A DNA stretch of 64,000 bases from Fibrobacter sp. UWH4 (lineage in GTDB: Bacteria > Fibrobacterota > Fibrobacteria > Fibrobacterales > Fibrobacteraceae): positions 520,730 through 584,729 of the forward strand of contig NZ_FRAY01000003.1 of assembly GCF_900142475.1 (NCBI RefSeq), given 5' to 3'. A model generated the notes under the pieces. It had not been told where the DNA came from, did no database searches, and was given only the letters and a program-made list of their open reading frames with translations. The position numbers were made by a program, and so were the translations under genes. Positions 22,620-32,957 of the stretch are shown one piece after another. Position 1 is the first letter of the stretch, and each line of letters begins with the position of its first letter.

Positions 22620-24077
22620 TTAACCTTCCTTCGCGAGCTTGTCTAGGATCTGGTTCACGAGGCCCGGGTTGGCCTTGCCGCCGGACTTGCGCATGGTCAT
22701 GCCCACGAGGAAGCCCTTGAGTGCCACCTTGCCTGCCTTGAATTCGGCGAACTGGGCAGCGTTTTCGGCACACACGGCACGGACCACTTCTTCGATGGCG
22801 CCGGTGTCGGTCACCTGCACAAGGCCCTTTTCCTTCACGATGGCTTCGGGATCCTTGCCGGTCTCGAACATCTCGGCGAAGACCGTCTTTGCAATCTTAC
22901 CGTTGATGGTGTTGTCGGCAATGAGGTTCACGAGCTTGCACAGGTCTTCGGGCTTGATCTTGAGGGCAGAGAGGCCGCCTTCAAGTTCCTTCACCTTGGC
23001 GAGGAGTTCGGTAATCACCCAGTTGGCGAGCACCTTGCCGTTCTTGCAGTTCTTCGCGGCGGTGTCATACCATTCGCTCACGTCGCGGTCTTCGGTCAGC
23101 ACCATGGCGTCGTATTCGGAAACACCGAAGTCGTCCATGAAGCGCTTGCGGCGGGCATCCGGCAGTTCCGGAAGCGTGCGGCGGATTTCTTCCACGAAGG
23201 CGGGGTCGGTCACGAGGCGGACCATGTCCGGTTCCGGGAAGTACTTGTAGTCGTGGGCGTCTTCCTTAGAGCGAATCACAATAGTCTTATCGGCGTTGGG
23301 GTCGTAGCGCTTGGTGCACTGTTCCACTTCCTTACCGGCATCGAGGGTCGAGGCCTGCAAGTTCATTTCGCAGTACAGGGCCTTTTCGAGGTTCGTAAAG
23401 CTGTTCAGGTTCTTGATTTCGGCGCGGATACCGAACGGAGCGTCTTCGCTCTTGCGGAGAGAAATGTTGCCGTCGCAGCGCATGTTGCCGTTTTCCATAT
23501 TGGCATTGGAAACGCGCGTGTATTCCAGCGTCTGCTTGATCTTCTTGAGCACGAGCACGGCTTCTTCGGGGCTACGGATATCCGGTTCGGTCACGATTTC
23601 GCAGAGCGGAGTGCCGCAGCGGTTCGCGTCGAAGTGGGAATCGGTCGGGCTCATGTCGTGGATGAGCTTACCGGCATCTTCTTCCATGTGGATACGGGTA
23701 ATGCCCACGCGCTTCTTGGTGCCGTCTTCCTTGACAATCTCGAGCCAGCCGTTCTTGCAAATCGGGTGGTCGTACACCGGAAGTCCGCCCGTCTGGGTAA
23801 TCTGGTAGCCCTTCGGCAGGTCCGGGTAGAAGTAGTTCTTGCGGGTCCACATCGCGTTCAGGTCGATTTCGCAGTTGAGCGCAAGCCCAAGGCGAATCGC
23901 GTATTCCACCGCCTTCTTGTTCGGCACGGGCATGGCACCCGGCATACCGAGGCAAACAGGGCAAACGTGCTTGTTCGGGGTCGTATTCACTTCGATTTCG
24001 CAGCCGCAGAACATCTTCGTCTTAGTTGCGAGCTGGCAATGGATTTCAAGACCGATAACAGGACAATAATTGGACAT
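22620..24077 (-). CDS. gatB: Aspartyl/glutamyl-tRNA amidotransferase subunit B
   Basis: GatB is the kinase-transamidase subunit of GatCAB, which amidates Glu-tRNA-Gln or Asp-tRNA-Asn. The protein has 485 residues. The N-terminal cradle domain shows VIGLEIHCQL, KMFCGC and VCPVCLGMPGAMPVPN with the zinc Cys residues, then MWTRKNYFYPDLPKGYQITQ, the signature of the family. The C-terminal YqeY-like domain ends with MTMRKSGGKANPGLVNQILD. GGAG stands 5 nt before the ATG. gatA and gatC are not adjacent; purB lies 29 nt upstream in the same direction and may be co-transcribed. Confidence 0.95.
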   Translation of the reverse strand: MSNYCPVIGLEIHCQLATKTKMFCGCEIEVNTTPNKHVCPVCLGMPGAMPVPNKKAVEYAIRLGLALNCEIDLNAMWTRKNYFYPDLPKGYQITQTGGLPVYDHPICKNGWLEIVKEDGTKKRVGITRIHMEEDAGKLIHDMSPTDSHFDANRCGTPLCEIVTEPDIRSPEEAVLVLKKIKQTLEYTRVSNANMENGNMRCDGNISLRKSEDAPFGIRAEIKNLNSFTNLEKALYCEMNLQASTLDAGKEVEQCTKRYDPNADKTIVIRSKEDAHDYKYFPEPDMVRLVTDPAFVEEIRRTLPELPDARRKRFMDDFGVSEYDAMVLTEDRDVSEWYDTAAKNCKNGKVLANWVITELLAKVKELEGGLSALKIKPEDLCKLVNLIADNTINGKIAKTVFAEMFETGKDPEAIVKEKGLVQVTDTGAIEEVVRAVCAENAAQFAEFKAGKVALKGFLVGMTMRKSGGKANPGLVNQILDKLAKEG

Positions 24078-24106
24078 AAAAACTCCGTTAATTATTCTGC
24101 AAAAAA

Positions 24107-25549
24107 TTACACCTTCAGTTCACCGGCGTCAATGTTCGCCCAGTCCTTCACAGCTTCAATGGCCGGGCGGACTTCTTCGGTCACGAACTTCACGACCTGG
24201 CCCGGAGCGCGACCCACGAACTTGCGGAGGTCGAGGATTTCCTTGAGTTTCGCTTCGGTGATGCCGAGCTTCTGGAACTTTTCGTTCTTCAAGACGCGTT
24301 CGAGCAAGTCGTTGTCCTTGCCCTGTTCCTTGACGACCTTGCCCGCTTCCATGGACATCACGCGGATTTCTTCGTGGAGTTCCTGACGGTCACCGCCGTT
24401 CTTGACGCCTTCCATGATGATGTTTTCGGTGGCCATGAACGGGAGTTCGGCCATGATACGCTTTTCAATAACCTTCGGATAAACCACGAGGCCGTTGGTG
24501 ACGTTTTCAGCAATGATGAGCATGGCATCCATGGCGAGGAACGCTTCCGGAATGGCGAGGCGCTTGTTGGCGCTATCGTCGAGGGTACGTTCGAACCACT
24601 GCGTCGCCTGCGTGAAGGCGGTGCTGTTCACCTGGGCCATCACGAAACGGGCCAGGGAGCAAATGCGTTCGCTACGCATCGGGTTACGCTTGTAAGCCAT
24701 GGCGCTGGAGCCGATCTGTGTCTTTTCGAAGGGTTCTTCCACTTCTTTGACGCCCTGCATGAGGCGCATGTCGGTGGCGAACTTGTGCAAGCTCTGAGCG
24801 ATGGAGCTGAGCACCTGGTTCACGCGGTTGTCCCACTTACGGGTGTAAGTCTGGCCGGTGATGGTGAGCACGCGCTTGAAGCCCGCCTTGGCGGTCACGC
24901 GGCGGTCCAGTTCCATAATCTTTTCTTCATCGCCGTTGAACAGGTCCATGAAGCTGGCCTGCGTACCGGTGGTGCCCTTCACGCCGCGGAACGGGAGAAC
25001 TTCGATGAGGAAGTTCAGTTCTTCGAGGTCAATGAGCAAGTCCTGGAGCCAGAGGCAAGCGCGCTTACCGACAGTCGTGAGCTGGGCAGCCTGGAAGTGG
25101 GTGGCGCCGAGCTGGGCCATGTCCTTGTATTCCATCGCAAACTTGGAAAGCTTGTCCATCACGCGGCAAAGACGCTTGCGCACGAGAATCATGGCCTGCT
25201 GCATCTGGATAAGGTCGGTGTTGTCGCCCACGAATGCAGACGTTGCACCGAGGTGGATGATACCCTTCGCCTTGGGGCACTGGACGCCGTAAGCGTAAAC
25301 GTGGCTCATCACGTCGTGACGGCGGCGCTTTTCTTCTTCTTCGGCGACTTCGAAGTTGATGTCCTTCTCGTGGGCCTTCAGTTCGTCCACCTGCTCCTGC
25401 GTAATGGGGAGGCCGAGTTCCATTTCGGATTCGGCGAGGTAAATCCAGAGCCTCCGCCAAGTCTGGAACTTGTACTGCGGGCTGAAGATGAAACTCATTT
25501 CCTTGCTAGCATAACGCTTGATAAGCGGGCTTTCGAATTGATCACGCAT
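24107..25549 (-). CDS. purB: Adenylosuccinate lyase
   Basis: The enzyme splits SAICAR and adenylosuccinate in purine synthesis. The 480-residue protein belongs to the fumarase/aspartase superfamily; the signature [19 protein letters not shown] (about residues 277-295) carries the flexible catalytic loop with its Ser. [22 protein letters not shown] near residue 95 and [15 protein letters not shown] supply active-site His residues. AAGGA stands 8 nt before the ATG. gatB follows at 29 nt on the same strand. A PurO-type cyclohydrolase gene 5 kb away belongs to the same pathway. Confidence 0.95.
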   Translation of the reverse strand: MRDQFESPLIKRYASKEMSFIFSPQYKFQTWRRLWIYLAESEMELGLPITQEQVDELKAHEKDINFEVAEEEEKRRRHDVMSHVYAYGVQCPKAKGIIHLGATSAFVGDNTDLIQMQQAMILVRKRLCRVMDKLSKFAMEYKDMAQLGATHFQAAQLTTVGKRACLWLQDLLIDLEELNFLIEVLPFRGVKGTTGTQASFMDLFNGDEEKIMELDRRVTAKAGFKRVLTITGQTYTRKWDNRVNQVLSSIAQSLHKFATDMRLMQGVKEVEEPFEKTQIGSSAMAYKRNPMRSERICSLARFVMAQVNSTAFTQATQWFERTLDDSANKRLAIPEAFLAMDAMLIIAENVTNGLVVYPKVIEKRIMAELPFMATENIIMEGVKNGGDRQELHEEIRVMSMEAGKVVKEQGKDNDLLERVLKNEKFQKLGITEAKLKEILDLRKFVGRAPGQVVKFVTEEVRPAIEAVKDWANIDAGELKV

Positions 25550-25593
25550 GATTTTATCCTTGTTTGAATTTTTACAAAGGTAAAGATAGAAAA

Positions 25594-27117
25594 TTACTTG
25601 AACTCGGGAGCGATAGTCAAAATCAGGTTCACGCCATGCAGACCGTGGAAACCGAATTGGACACGGAACAGGTACATATTGGGCATACGGACGCGAATAC
25701 CGAACCCCCAGGAATTATAAAAATGAGAAAAACTCCACTCATCGACTTCCGGGGCAATCATCGCGTATTCATCAAAAAGCACGCCATCGACAAAACGGTC
25801 CACCGGCCAGCGGTATTCCGCGCTCAAGGACATCATGTGGTGCGTCGTCCAGGAATCGGAGTAACCTCGCAGGGGCGTATTCGCGTTCAACCTGACAAAG
25901 ACATCGTGCGGAGCGCCTCCCTTTTCCATTTCCCAAAGGTCCATAAGCCTATACTGCAAGGCAATCACCCTTCGCTCGAACAGAGTTTCCCGCACCTGTT
26001 CCGGTCTCCAGATTCGCAACGCTTCGTCCCACGAAAAATCGGTATAGAACCTGCGATTGACACGCGCCTCTTTTACAGACAACATATACTCCTTACTTTT
26101 TCCCAAGTAGAAATAGTGTTGGAACACGAATTCCGTTGAAATATAGTCGTGATTCATATCGCTGCTTTCAATCCGTTCTTTTCCGAACTCTTCGGGATCA
26201 AGCCCCAAGTCACGAACATTGACTCCGCTGTAATCCCCCACAAAATAATACGAGGTTCTGAACATCGCACGGGTTCCACGAGACGGAGCGTAGGCGTTAT
26301 CAATATTGTCGTAGACAATGGAAAAACCTATCGGGAGCTGGTTTCGGTTCTGATAAATACCGCGGTCATCGATGGGGAAATCGTCACTAATCAGTAGCGA
26401 GTCCTCTACATCGGGATGGCTGTAACGGTAACATTTCAGCGTAACCCAGGCTTCCGTATTCCAGTTGGTCAAACGGGGAAGCGGGGTTCCCAGGCGCCAT
26501 GTAAACGAGTAAGTCGAATCCGGTTCAAGATAAGCTTTCTGGGTTTCGGGAATCCTGAAGACATGATCGCGGTCATACACCATATCGTAGCGGAAGCCAC
26601 CGAAGATCTTTGACCCGAAAAGAGCATGTTTCGTGTAGCGGACAGTAAGATCTATATCCCCGTTGGCATAATAGCCCCCCTGCATCACGAGGTAGTCCTG
26701 GTCCAGCAAAATTCCGCGATGACGGTAAGTCAGTCCGAGCATCGTCTGGGAACCCGGTTTCAAGTTGAATCCGGGATAAATCAGGATATTGCGCTTTTCT
26801 CCGAAGGTAATTAAATCTACCGACTTTTGGATAATGTCATTTTCAAAAGCGTAGTCCACAGGTTTGGCTATCGGATAAATCAGTCCGTTCAAAGCAGGTT
26901 GGATTACGTTGTTGAACGGCCACATCCAAAGGCAAGACCACTTGAAGGAGTCGTCATCTTCAACCGCAACCTCTTGAGAGGCCGAATCATCCTGTTTTTC
27001 AGGAGCATCGTTTTTCTCTTGATTTTCGGAACTTTCAGCACGAGACACGCCTGTCCCCCAAAGGAGCAGGAGCATTATCACCCAAACAGCTAGAGATCCG
27101 AAACCTCTTTTTAACAT
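25594..27117 (-). CDS. Omp85/BamA-like outer-membrane beta-barrel protein
   Basis: A 507-residue exported protein. It has a signal peptide (residues 1-27, ending GVSRAES), then an acidic low-complexity stretch (about 28-55), then a barrel without recognisable POTRA domains. [10 protein letters not shown] (about residue 415) fits the conserved (V/L)RGF/Y loop motif of the Omp85 superfamily, and the chain ends in an aromatic-alternating strand with a final Phe-Lys. It is probably a reduced 'surface antigen' barrel rather than BamA itself. The gene is divergent from the RND exporter, with only 31 bp between the two start codons, so a shared regulatory region is likely. Substrate or partner is unknown. 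Confidence 0.7.
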   Translation of the reverse strand: MLKRGFGSLAVWVIMLLLLWGTGVSRAESSENQEKNDAPEKQDDSASQEVAVEDDDSFKWSCLWMWPFNNVIQPALNGLIYPIAKPVDYAFENDIIQKSVDLITFGEKRNILIYPGFNLKPGSQTMLGLTYRHRGILLDQDYLVMQGGYYANGDIDLTVRYTKHALFGSKIFGGFRYDMVYDRDHVFRIPETQKAYLEPDSTYSFTWRLGTPLPRLTNWNTEAWVTLKCYRYSHPDVEDSLLISDDFPIDDRGIYQNRNQLPIGFSIVYDNIDNAYAPSRGTRAMFRTSYYFVGDYSGVNVRDLGLDPEEFGKERIESSDMNHDYISTEFVFQHYFYLGKSKEYMLSVKEARVNRRFYTDFSWDEALRIWRPEQVRETLFERRVIALQYRLMDLWEMEKGGAPHDVFVRLNANTPLRGYSDSWTTHHMMSLSAEYRWPVDRFVDGVLFDEYAMIAPEVDEWSFSHFYNSWGFGIRVRMPNMYLFRVQFGFHGLHGVNLILTIAPEFK

Positions 27118-27148
27118 ACGCCCCCAATTTATTAATTATATTAGAGAC
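27118..27148. promoter_or_regulatory. 31-bp divergent promoter spacer
   Basis: Only AT-rich sequence (TTTATTAATTATATTAGAGAC) separates the two start codons. TATATTAG ends 4 nt before the exporter ATG, and the mirror strand also carries TAATATAATTAAT, so both transcripts may be short-leadered or leaderless. Confidence 0.4.
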
Positions 27149-29566
27149 ATGTTTTCGTTTGTTGCCAAAATCATCCAACAAATTGCGCATTATCCCAAAA
27201 CGATGATTGCGCTTTTTTCGGTGTTGGCACTCCTCTCGATCTACCCCATCGAAAACCTTCGCTGGGAAATTCAGCTGCAGGACACGCTCAACGGAAATAA
27301 AGTCGAAGCCGATTACCAAGCTATTGAAAAAGCCTTTGGCGGATTCGGCAGCCTTACCGTCGTCATCCAATCCAAAGACAGTAGCGCCAACTTCCAGTTT
27401 GCCCAGAATCTCGCCCGCCACCTTGAAAATGATCCGGCTGTCCATTACACCGAATACATGACGGACCTTGACTTTTTCAAGAGAAACAGGCTCCTGTATG
27501 CCAGCGAAAAAGACCTGGACCAAGTAATCGAAAAACTGGACAACATCAGGGACGAACAGATCCGGAAACACAATCCGCTACTGGTGGACTTGGCTGAACC
27601 GTCCTCCCTGCCCCCCACCCACGATACCGTCGAAATCATTTCGCAGATAGAAGCCAAGTATTTTAAAAGCCTTCAACAAGATTTCGCAAACCAACAGGGT
27701 TCCATCCGAATCATAGACATCTACCCAACGACCTCCATCTCGGACCTGCAAGCCAACCGACAACTTCTAGGGAAGGTTCAGCGCTTTGTCAAAAAGAACC
27801 AGAATGGCATCAACGTCTACTACACCGGGAAAGTCTACGACTCCATTAAGGCCGGAAAAGCCCTACTTCCCGAAGCGAAATTTGCAGGAGGAATCACTGC
27901 CCTCATTATCCTCGTACTATTAATCATCAATTTCTATAGGCAACCCCAGCTCATTTTTGTATCGGCTATTCCGCTTGCCCTCCCGACGATTTACACCCTC
28001 GGACTTGCGTACGTTCTTTTCGGACGAATAAATCTCTTCACGCTTTCACTCGGACTCCTGCTGCCAGGGCATGCCTGCCAGATTGTGACGCACGTTTTCT
28101 CGCGGTATTTTCACGAGCGCGAAAAGAAACTCAGTCCCGTCCTTTGCATCGAAAGCGCCCTGCTCGGAATCGGTCCCGTCGTTACCGCATCGTCGTTTAT
28201 CATGGCGGGTCTTTTCAGCACCATTATCCTAGTTCCCCTTCCGGGACTCCGCGAATTCGGAATTCTCGGCGCTATCGGAAGCATGCTCAACCTGCTGACC
28301 TGCACCCTGCTAACGACATCGCTCCTTCTGATTTTGCAGAGAAAAAAGCCTTTCGACATTCACTTTGACGCGAGTACCTACAGGCACCGCAAGCGCCTGT
28401 TCTCGTTCAAGGTCAACTGGATTATCATCACGACCATCAGCATTGTCAGTGCAGCGGCGTGGCTGTATAGCGGAATCAACCTGCAATTCCTCTACGATTT
28501 CAAGCAGACCGAAATGCAGCTGGAAGAACGCGAGGCAAAAGCCCTGATTGCAGAAACCGGCTTTTCCACATACGACCCCATCATCGTGATGCTTCCCGAT
28601 TCCTCTTTCAACGACGACCTTGTCGAAAACTTCGAGCACCTACAAAAGAAAGGGCGCCTCAAGGATCTCGGGAAAATCTACACCCAGTACCAATTCCTCC
28701 CCAAGACGAGCGTCGAAAAAAAACATAAAATCGAGACGCTAAAGAAGCTCGTTTCAGACGATATCCTCACACAGCTAAATTCCAAGGACAGTGCCGCCAT
28801 TATCGAAATGCTGGACAACTATGAAAACGACATCAAGGAATTCGAACTTTCTGAAAGTATCCGTCGCAAGTTTAGCGACAAGAGCGGAAATTCCGGCGTT
28901 TTCGCATTCATCATCCCCAGCTCCGGCCCGAACAACGGTATCACCTGCCGCCATATTGCCGAGCAGCTGCAACAAATTGATGGAATTCACGACAGAACCT
29001 ACAAGGTTTACGGAACCCCCATCCTAAGAGCCACTTTGCTCGACACCATTCTCGGAAATATCGACAAGTCAATCCTATTCGGCACCCTGTTGATGTGTTT
29101 TATTTTGCTCCTGTTCTACAACAAGTTGAGCCGCGCCTTCTTTACGCTACTTCCCGCCCTTTTCGCCATGAGCTGGGTCACTATCAGCGTCCACCTTCTT
29201 GACATCCACATTTCGGCATACAGCTCGATTGCGTTTGTACTCTTAATCGCAGTAAGCGTTGACGGGACTCTTCAACTGTGGTCCGCCTACTACGAAAAGC
29301 AAGGCGGAAACGCATGGACCATCATGCAGACGAAACTCCTTCCTATTATAGGAGCGCAGGGAGCCTCCTCTGTCGGCGCAATCGCCATGTTGCTCTCTCC
29401 GCATCCGGGCATCAAGAGCGTAGGCCTGATAGCCTTTATCGGCCTCCTGTGCATTTTCGTTTCACTGTTTACCATTTACCCCTTGACCGCAAGTACGCTA
29501 GACGCTTACCGCATTTTGAAAAAGGCAAAGAAAAGACATGAAAGACTTATCCGCAAGAACCCTTAA
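27149..29566 (+). CDS. RND/MMPL-family exporter
   Basis: An 805-residue inner-membrane protein with the duplicated RND plan: one membrane segment at residues 13-30, a periplasmic loop to about residue 240, a five- to six-helix bundle (about 245-395), a second single segment near 425, a second periplasmic loop to about 625 and a second bundle (about 630-790). The resemblance is to the MMPL/HpnN-like hydrophobe exporters that move lipids or hydrophobic compounds to the outer membrane, without a visible adaptor gene. No ribosome site is seen before the ATG. Its 3' end overlaps the aminotransferase gene by 29 bp. The divergent barrel gene could act with it, which is inference. Confidence 0.8.
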   Translation: MFSFVAKIIQQIAHYPKTMIALFSVLALLSIYPIENLRWEIQLQDTLNGNKVEADYQAIEKAFGGFGSLTVVIQSKDSSANFQFAQNLARHLENDPAVHYTEYMTDLDFFKRNRLLYASEKDLDQVIEKLDNIRDEQIRKHNPLLVDLAEPSSLPPTHDTVEIISQIEAKYFKSLQQDFANQQGSIRIIDIYPTTSISDLQANRQLLGKVQRFVKKNQNGINVYYTGKVYDSIKAGKALLPEAKFAGGITALIILVLLIINFYRQPQLIFVSAIPLALPTIYTLGLAYVLFGRINLFTLSLGLLLPGHACQIVTHVFSRYFHEREKKLSPVLCIESALLGIGPVVTASSFIMAGLFSTIILVPLPGLREFGILGAIGSMLNLLTCTLLTTSLLLILQRKKPFDIHFDASTYRHRKRLFSFKVNWIIITTISIVSAAAWLYSGINLQFLYDFKQTEMQLEEREAKALIAETGFSTYDPIIVMLPDSSFNDDLVENFEHLQKKGRLKDLGKIYTQYQFLPKTSVEKKHKIETLKKLVSDDILTQLNSKDSAAIIEMLDNYENDIKEFELSESIRRKFSDKSGNSGVFAFIIPSSGPNNGITCRHIAEQLQQIDGIHDRTYKVYGTPILRATLLDTILGNIDKSILFGTLLMCFILLLFYNKLSRAFFTLLPALFAMSWVTISVHLLDIHISAYSSIAFVLLIAVSVDGTLQLWSAYYEKQGGNAWTIMQTKLLPIIGAQGASSVGAIAMLLSPHPGIKSVGLIAFIGLLCIFVSLFTIYPLTASTLDAYRILKKAKKRHERLIRKNP

Positions 29567-30731
29567 CATTGCAGCTTCTTTAACAGTCGCCATTGACACC
29601 TTGGCCAAGCAGATGATTGCCGACGGCAAGGATGTCGTGAGCCTAGGTGCCGGCGAGCCCGATTTTCCGACACCGATGCCGATTCAAGATGCTGCCTGCA
29701 AGGCCATTCGCGAAGGCAAGACCCGCTACACCGCTCCCGTCGGCATTCTCGAAGTCCGCAAGGCCGTTGCCGAAAAGTTGAAAAAAGAAAACGGTCTGGA
29801 CTACAAGCCCGAACAAATCATAATGACAAGCGGTGCCAAGCATGCCGTATTCAATTCGCTCGCAGCCCTTATAAACGAAGGCGACGAAGTCATTATTCCG
29901 GCACCGTACTGGGTGACTTACCCGGAACTGGTGAAGTGGCTCGGCGGAAAACCGGTAATCGTGAACACCAAGATTGAAGACGGATTCAAGATCAAGCCCG
30001 CAGCCTTGAAGGCGGCCATTACCGCAAAGACCAAGGCAATCCTCTTGAACAACCCCTGCAACCCGACGGGTGCCGTTTACAGTAAGGCTGAACTCGAAGC
30101 TCTCTCGAAGGTCATCGTCGAAAGCGACATTTACTGCATTTCGGACGAAGTGTACGAATACTTCACCTACGACACGGAATTCTGCTCCGCCGCAGCCCTC
30201 CCCGGAATGGCGGAACGCACCATCGTGATTAATGGATTTTCGAAGTCGCATTGCATGACCGGTTGGCGAATCGGCTACGATGCCGCCCCCGTCGAAATCG
30301 CAAAGATTATCGGAAAAATCCAGGGACAGGCTACTCACCACCCAAGCAACGTGGCACAATACGCCGCCCTTGGAGCATTGCAGATGGACAAGAGTAATGT
30401 TCACGCCATGCAGGCAGCCTTCCGCAAGCGCCGCGACTACATGCTAAAGCGCACCGCCGAAATTCTGCCGGAACCGTGCCGCGCTCCCGAAGGCGCATTC
30501 TACCTGTTCGCCCCCGTCAAGAGTTTCTACGGCAAGAAAACGCCCGAAGGCAAAGTTATCAACGGTTCCATCGAACTTTGCGAATACCTGTTGCAGTCGC
30601 AGGGACTTGCGATAGTGCCGGGAGCCGCTTTCGGCGACGACAGTTGCGTGCGATTCTCTTATGCAGCAAGCGATGAAACGCTGCAGAAGGCTTGCGACCG
30701 ATTCATTAGAGGATTAAAGGAACTTATTTAA
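29538..30731 (+). CDS. Aspartate aminotransferase (class I, PLP-dependent)
   Basis: The 397-residue enzyme belongs to subgroup I-gamma (AspC/AatA of Bacillus and Thermus type). It moves the amino group between aspartate and 2-oxoglutarate. Motifs in order: VSLGAGEPDFPTP (residues about 35-47), PYWVTYPELVKWLGG, NNPCNPTGAVYS, CISDEVYEYFTY and the PLP-lysine NGFSKSHCMTGWRIGY. In some bacteria close relatives also act on prephenate; this cannot be excluded. The gene starts inside the end of the exporter gene (29-bp overlap), which implies coupled translation. Its stop codon runs into a block of 7-bp repeats. Confidence 0.9.
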   Translation: MKDLSARTLNIAASLTVAIDTLAKQMIADGKDVVSLGAGEPDFPTPMPIQDAACKAIREGKTRYTAPVGILEVRKAVAEKLKKENGLDYKPEQIIMTSGAKHAVFNSLAALINEGDEVIIPAPYWVTYPELVKWLGGKPVIVNTKIEDGFKIKPAALKAAITAKTKAILLNNPCNPTGAVYSKAELEALSKVIVESDIYCISDEVYEYFTYDTEFCSAAALPGMAERTIVINGFSKSHCMTGWRIGYDAAPVEIAKIIGKIQGQATHHPSNVAQYAALGALQMDKSNVHAMQAAFRKRRDYMLKRTAEILPEPCRAPEGAFYLFAPVKSFYGKKTPEGKVINGSIELCEYLLQSQGLAIVPGAAFGDDSCVRFSYAASDETLQKACDRFIRGLKELI

Positions 30732-30832
30732 TTCGGAATTCAGATTTCAGAATTACAATCAATTCGGAATTCAGATTTCAGATTTCAGAATTAAAATCAA
30801 CTCCGAAATCCGAATTCTGAATTCATAATTTA
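30731..30832. repeat. 7-bp repeat block in both orientations
   Basis: Direct units (ATTCGGA, ATTCAGA, TTTCAGA) run 30731-30751 and 30762-30789, followed by inverted units (TCCGAAA, TCCGAAT, TCTGAAT) from about 30802 to 30827. The two orientations can fold on each other. The block fills the whole space between the aminotransferase and the FHA-ABC gene. Confidence 0.85.
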
Positions 30833-30836
30833 CTAG

Positions 30837-32957
30837 ATGCAGTCGTTCAGAATCATCACTCCACAAATCGGCGAGCCGTTTACCATCGGTCGCAAGCCAG
30901 ACAACACTCTGGTGCTTGACAACCCGATGATTTCTAGATATCATGCGGTGATCGAAAATGCGGATGGACAATGGATTCTAAAGAACCTTTCGCAAAACAG
31001 TGTCACGCAGGTAAACGGAAGCGACGCCGCGGAACGCCCCCTTGAAGATGGCGATGTCATTCTGATTGGACCGCTGCAGCTGCGAGCGACACTGAAAGGC
31101 GGACGTCTGCAGCTTTTGCTCATGGAATCTGCCGAGCACGACCTCGTCCAAACGAACTTGCTCCAAGAGAAATGGGAATCACTCGACAATCTGCACATGG
31201 ACATTCCCGAAGGCGTTTCCGCAAGAATGCAGGCGGGAACCGCAGAAATCCGGTTCAACGAAAAATTAGTCGACATGCACGGGAAGGCGACCAAGTTGCT
31301 TCAGCTGAAGGAAGGCCAGACCGTTCGATTACCCAGTTGCACGTTCCATTATTCCATGCAACAGCTGACCTGCAAGAACCTTCCCCTGGGATTCGATATC
31401 GAAGTTTCCAACCTGGATGTCTTCGCAGGGAAAAAGCAGATTTTGTCAGGGATCAATTTCAAGCTCCCAGCCGGAGAAATCCTCGCCATTATCGGGCGTT
31501 CGGGACAAGGAAAATCGACACTCTTGAGGTTGCTGCAAGGCAAGCTTAAGAAAGGTGAGAAATCCTCCGTCTGCATCGGCGGGCTCGACTACCGCAACGA
31601 GGAAATCCGAAAGCATATCGCCTTCCTGGAACAGGATCCTGAACTTAGGCGCGACCTCACCGTCAGAGAGACACTGATGGATGGCGGGCGCACCGGTATG
31701 AGTGTCGAAGACTTTAAGAAGAACGCCACGGGGCGGCTCGAAAAGTTCGGCGAACTTTTCGGGCTGAGCGAACGGATGCAGAACCCCGTGAAGACGCTCA
31801 GCGGCGGCGAATGCCGCCGAGCCGCCCTCGCCCATGAACTTATGGGAAATCCGGGGCTGATCATCCTCGACGAACCGCTTTCGGGGCTGGATCCGTACAA
31901 TTCCAAAATTCTCTGCACGCACCTGAAACAACTTGCCTTCCTCGGCCACACCGTCATCCTTACCACGCATAGCTACGAAGCGCTCGAAATTGCGAACAAG
32001 GTTCTCGTGCTGCACCAGGGCGAACAGGCTTTCTACGGAAGCCCCGAAGAGGCCTACCGCTTCTTCGAAAGCGACAATCCCGAAAAGATTCTCGCGAACC
32101 TGAATGACGAAACGGCCACCCAGTGGAAAACGCTGTTCAACAGCCGCGCCATTCCCACCGGCAATTCTTCTGAAACGGCCTACGGCACGACCAATGCCCT
32201 CGCCCCGGAAACAGCCGTCCCTTGTTACTTTCCCAAAGTCAAGCATCCTCCGGTCCTGTTCTACAAAATGGGACTTACCGCCAAGCAATGGTTCCGCGAC
32301 AAGGGCAAGTTTCTCACGCTCCTTTTGCAGCCCCTTGTCATCGGATTCCTATTCTCGCAGATTTTCTCGGAACTTTCGTCGCTCTGGATAGTCGCCTTCG
32401 CCCTTATCCTCTGCGCCAACTGGCTCGCTCTTTCGCTGTCCATCCGCGAAATCGTGCAGGAAAAGGAAATTCTCCAGACCGAATTCCGCAAGGGAATCCC
32501 GATACTCCCCACGTTGATTGCCAAGGCTGCAATTCCCACGCTGGTCGCCTTCTTGCAAACCATCGTCGTCTACGTATTTATCCATTTCCGGATTTCAGCC
32601 CACGTTCCCATTTCATCGTTGCTCCTGTCGATTGCCGTCATGGTTATCCCGCCCGTCGCCGTCGGGCTCACTGTCAGTACCTTCGCCAAGAACCAGGGAC
32701 AGGCGAACGCCATGTTGCCGCTCCTCATCATTCCGCAGGTCGCCCTTGCCGGAGCGCTCGTTCCACTTGACCAGATGTTGCCACTTGGCCGCACCCTATC
32801 TTATGTCATCTGGTCCCGCTACAACCAGACAAACCTGCTGAATCTTTTTTTAGAGAGAAACGACCCCATCGAAAACGTTATTTCGGCACTCGCAATCGCC
32901 GTATGTTTTTATATTGTGGTTGTTATAAAACTTAACTATTCCAAGAAAGCAAAATGA
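30837..32957 (+). CDS. FHA domain / ABC transporter ATPase / permease fusion
   Basis: A 706-residue protein. Residues 1-90 form an FHA domain (FTIGRKPDNTLVLDNPMISR, then HAVI and a terminal NG), which binds phosphothreonine. A linker follows to about residue 190. The ABC ATPase has Walker A (GRSGQGKSTLLRLL), signature LSGGECRRAALAHE and Walker B (LIILDEPLSGLDP). From about residue 480 there are six predicted membrane helices of an ABC-2/ABCG-type permease. Because ATPase and permease share one chain, a homodimer would form a full exporter; the substrate is unknown. The stop overlaps the start of a Ser/Thr kinase gene by 4 nt, so the kinase may mark the partner that the FHA domain reads. Confidence 0.85.
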   Translation: MQSFRIITPQIGEPFTIGRKPDNTLVLDNPMISRYHAVIENADGQWILKNLSQNSVTQVNGSDAAERPLEDGDVILIGPLQLRATLKGGRLQLLLMESAEHDLVQTNLLQEKWESLDNLHMDIPEGVSARMQAGTAEIRFNEKLVDMHGKATKLLQLKEGQTVRLPSCTFHYSMQQLTCKNLPLGFDIEVSNLDVFAGKKQILSGINFKLPAGEILAIIGRSGQGKSTLLRLLQGKLKKGEKSSVCIGGLDYRNEEIRKHIAFLEQDPELRRDLTVRETLMDGGRTGMSVEDFKKNATGRLEKFGELFGLSERMQNPVKTLSGGECRRAALAHELMGNPGLIILDEPLSGLDPYNSKILCTHLKQLAFLGHTVILTTHSYEALEIANKVLVLHQGEQAFYGSPEEAYRFFESDNPEKILANLNDETATQWKTLFNSRAIPTGNSSETAYGTTNALAPETAVPCYFPKVKHPPVLFYKMGLTAKQWFRDKGKFLTLLLQPLVIGFLFSQIFSELSSLWIVAFALILCANWLALSLSIREIVQEKEILQTEFRKGIPILPTLIAKAAIPTLVAFLQTIVVYVFIHFRISAHVPISSLLLSIAVMVIPPVAVGLTVSTFAKNQGQANAMLPLLIIPQVALAGALVPLDQMLPLGRTLSYVIWSRYNQTNLLNLFLERNDPIENVISALAIAVCFYIVVVIKLNYSKKAK

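Noticed and set aside
30731..30832. Insertion-sequence ends
   Set aside because: The inverted 7-bp blocks do not flank a transposase or a target duplication; they are short tandem repeats.
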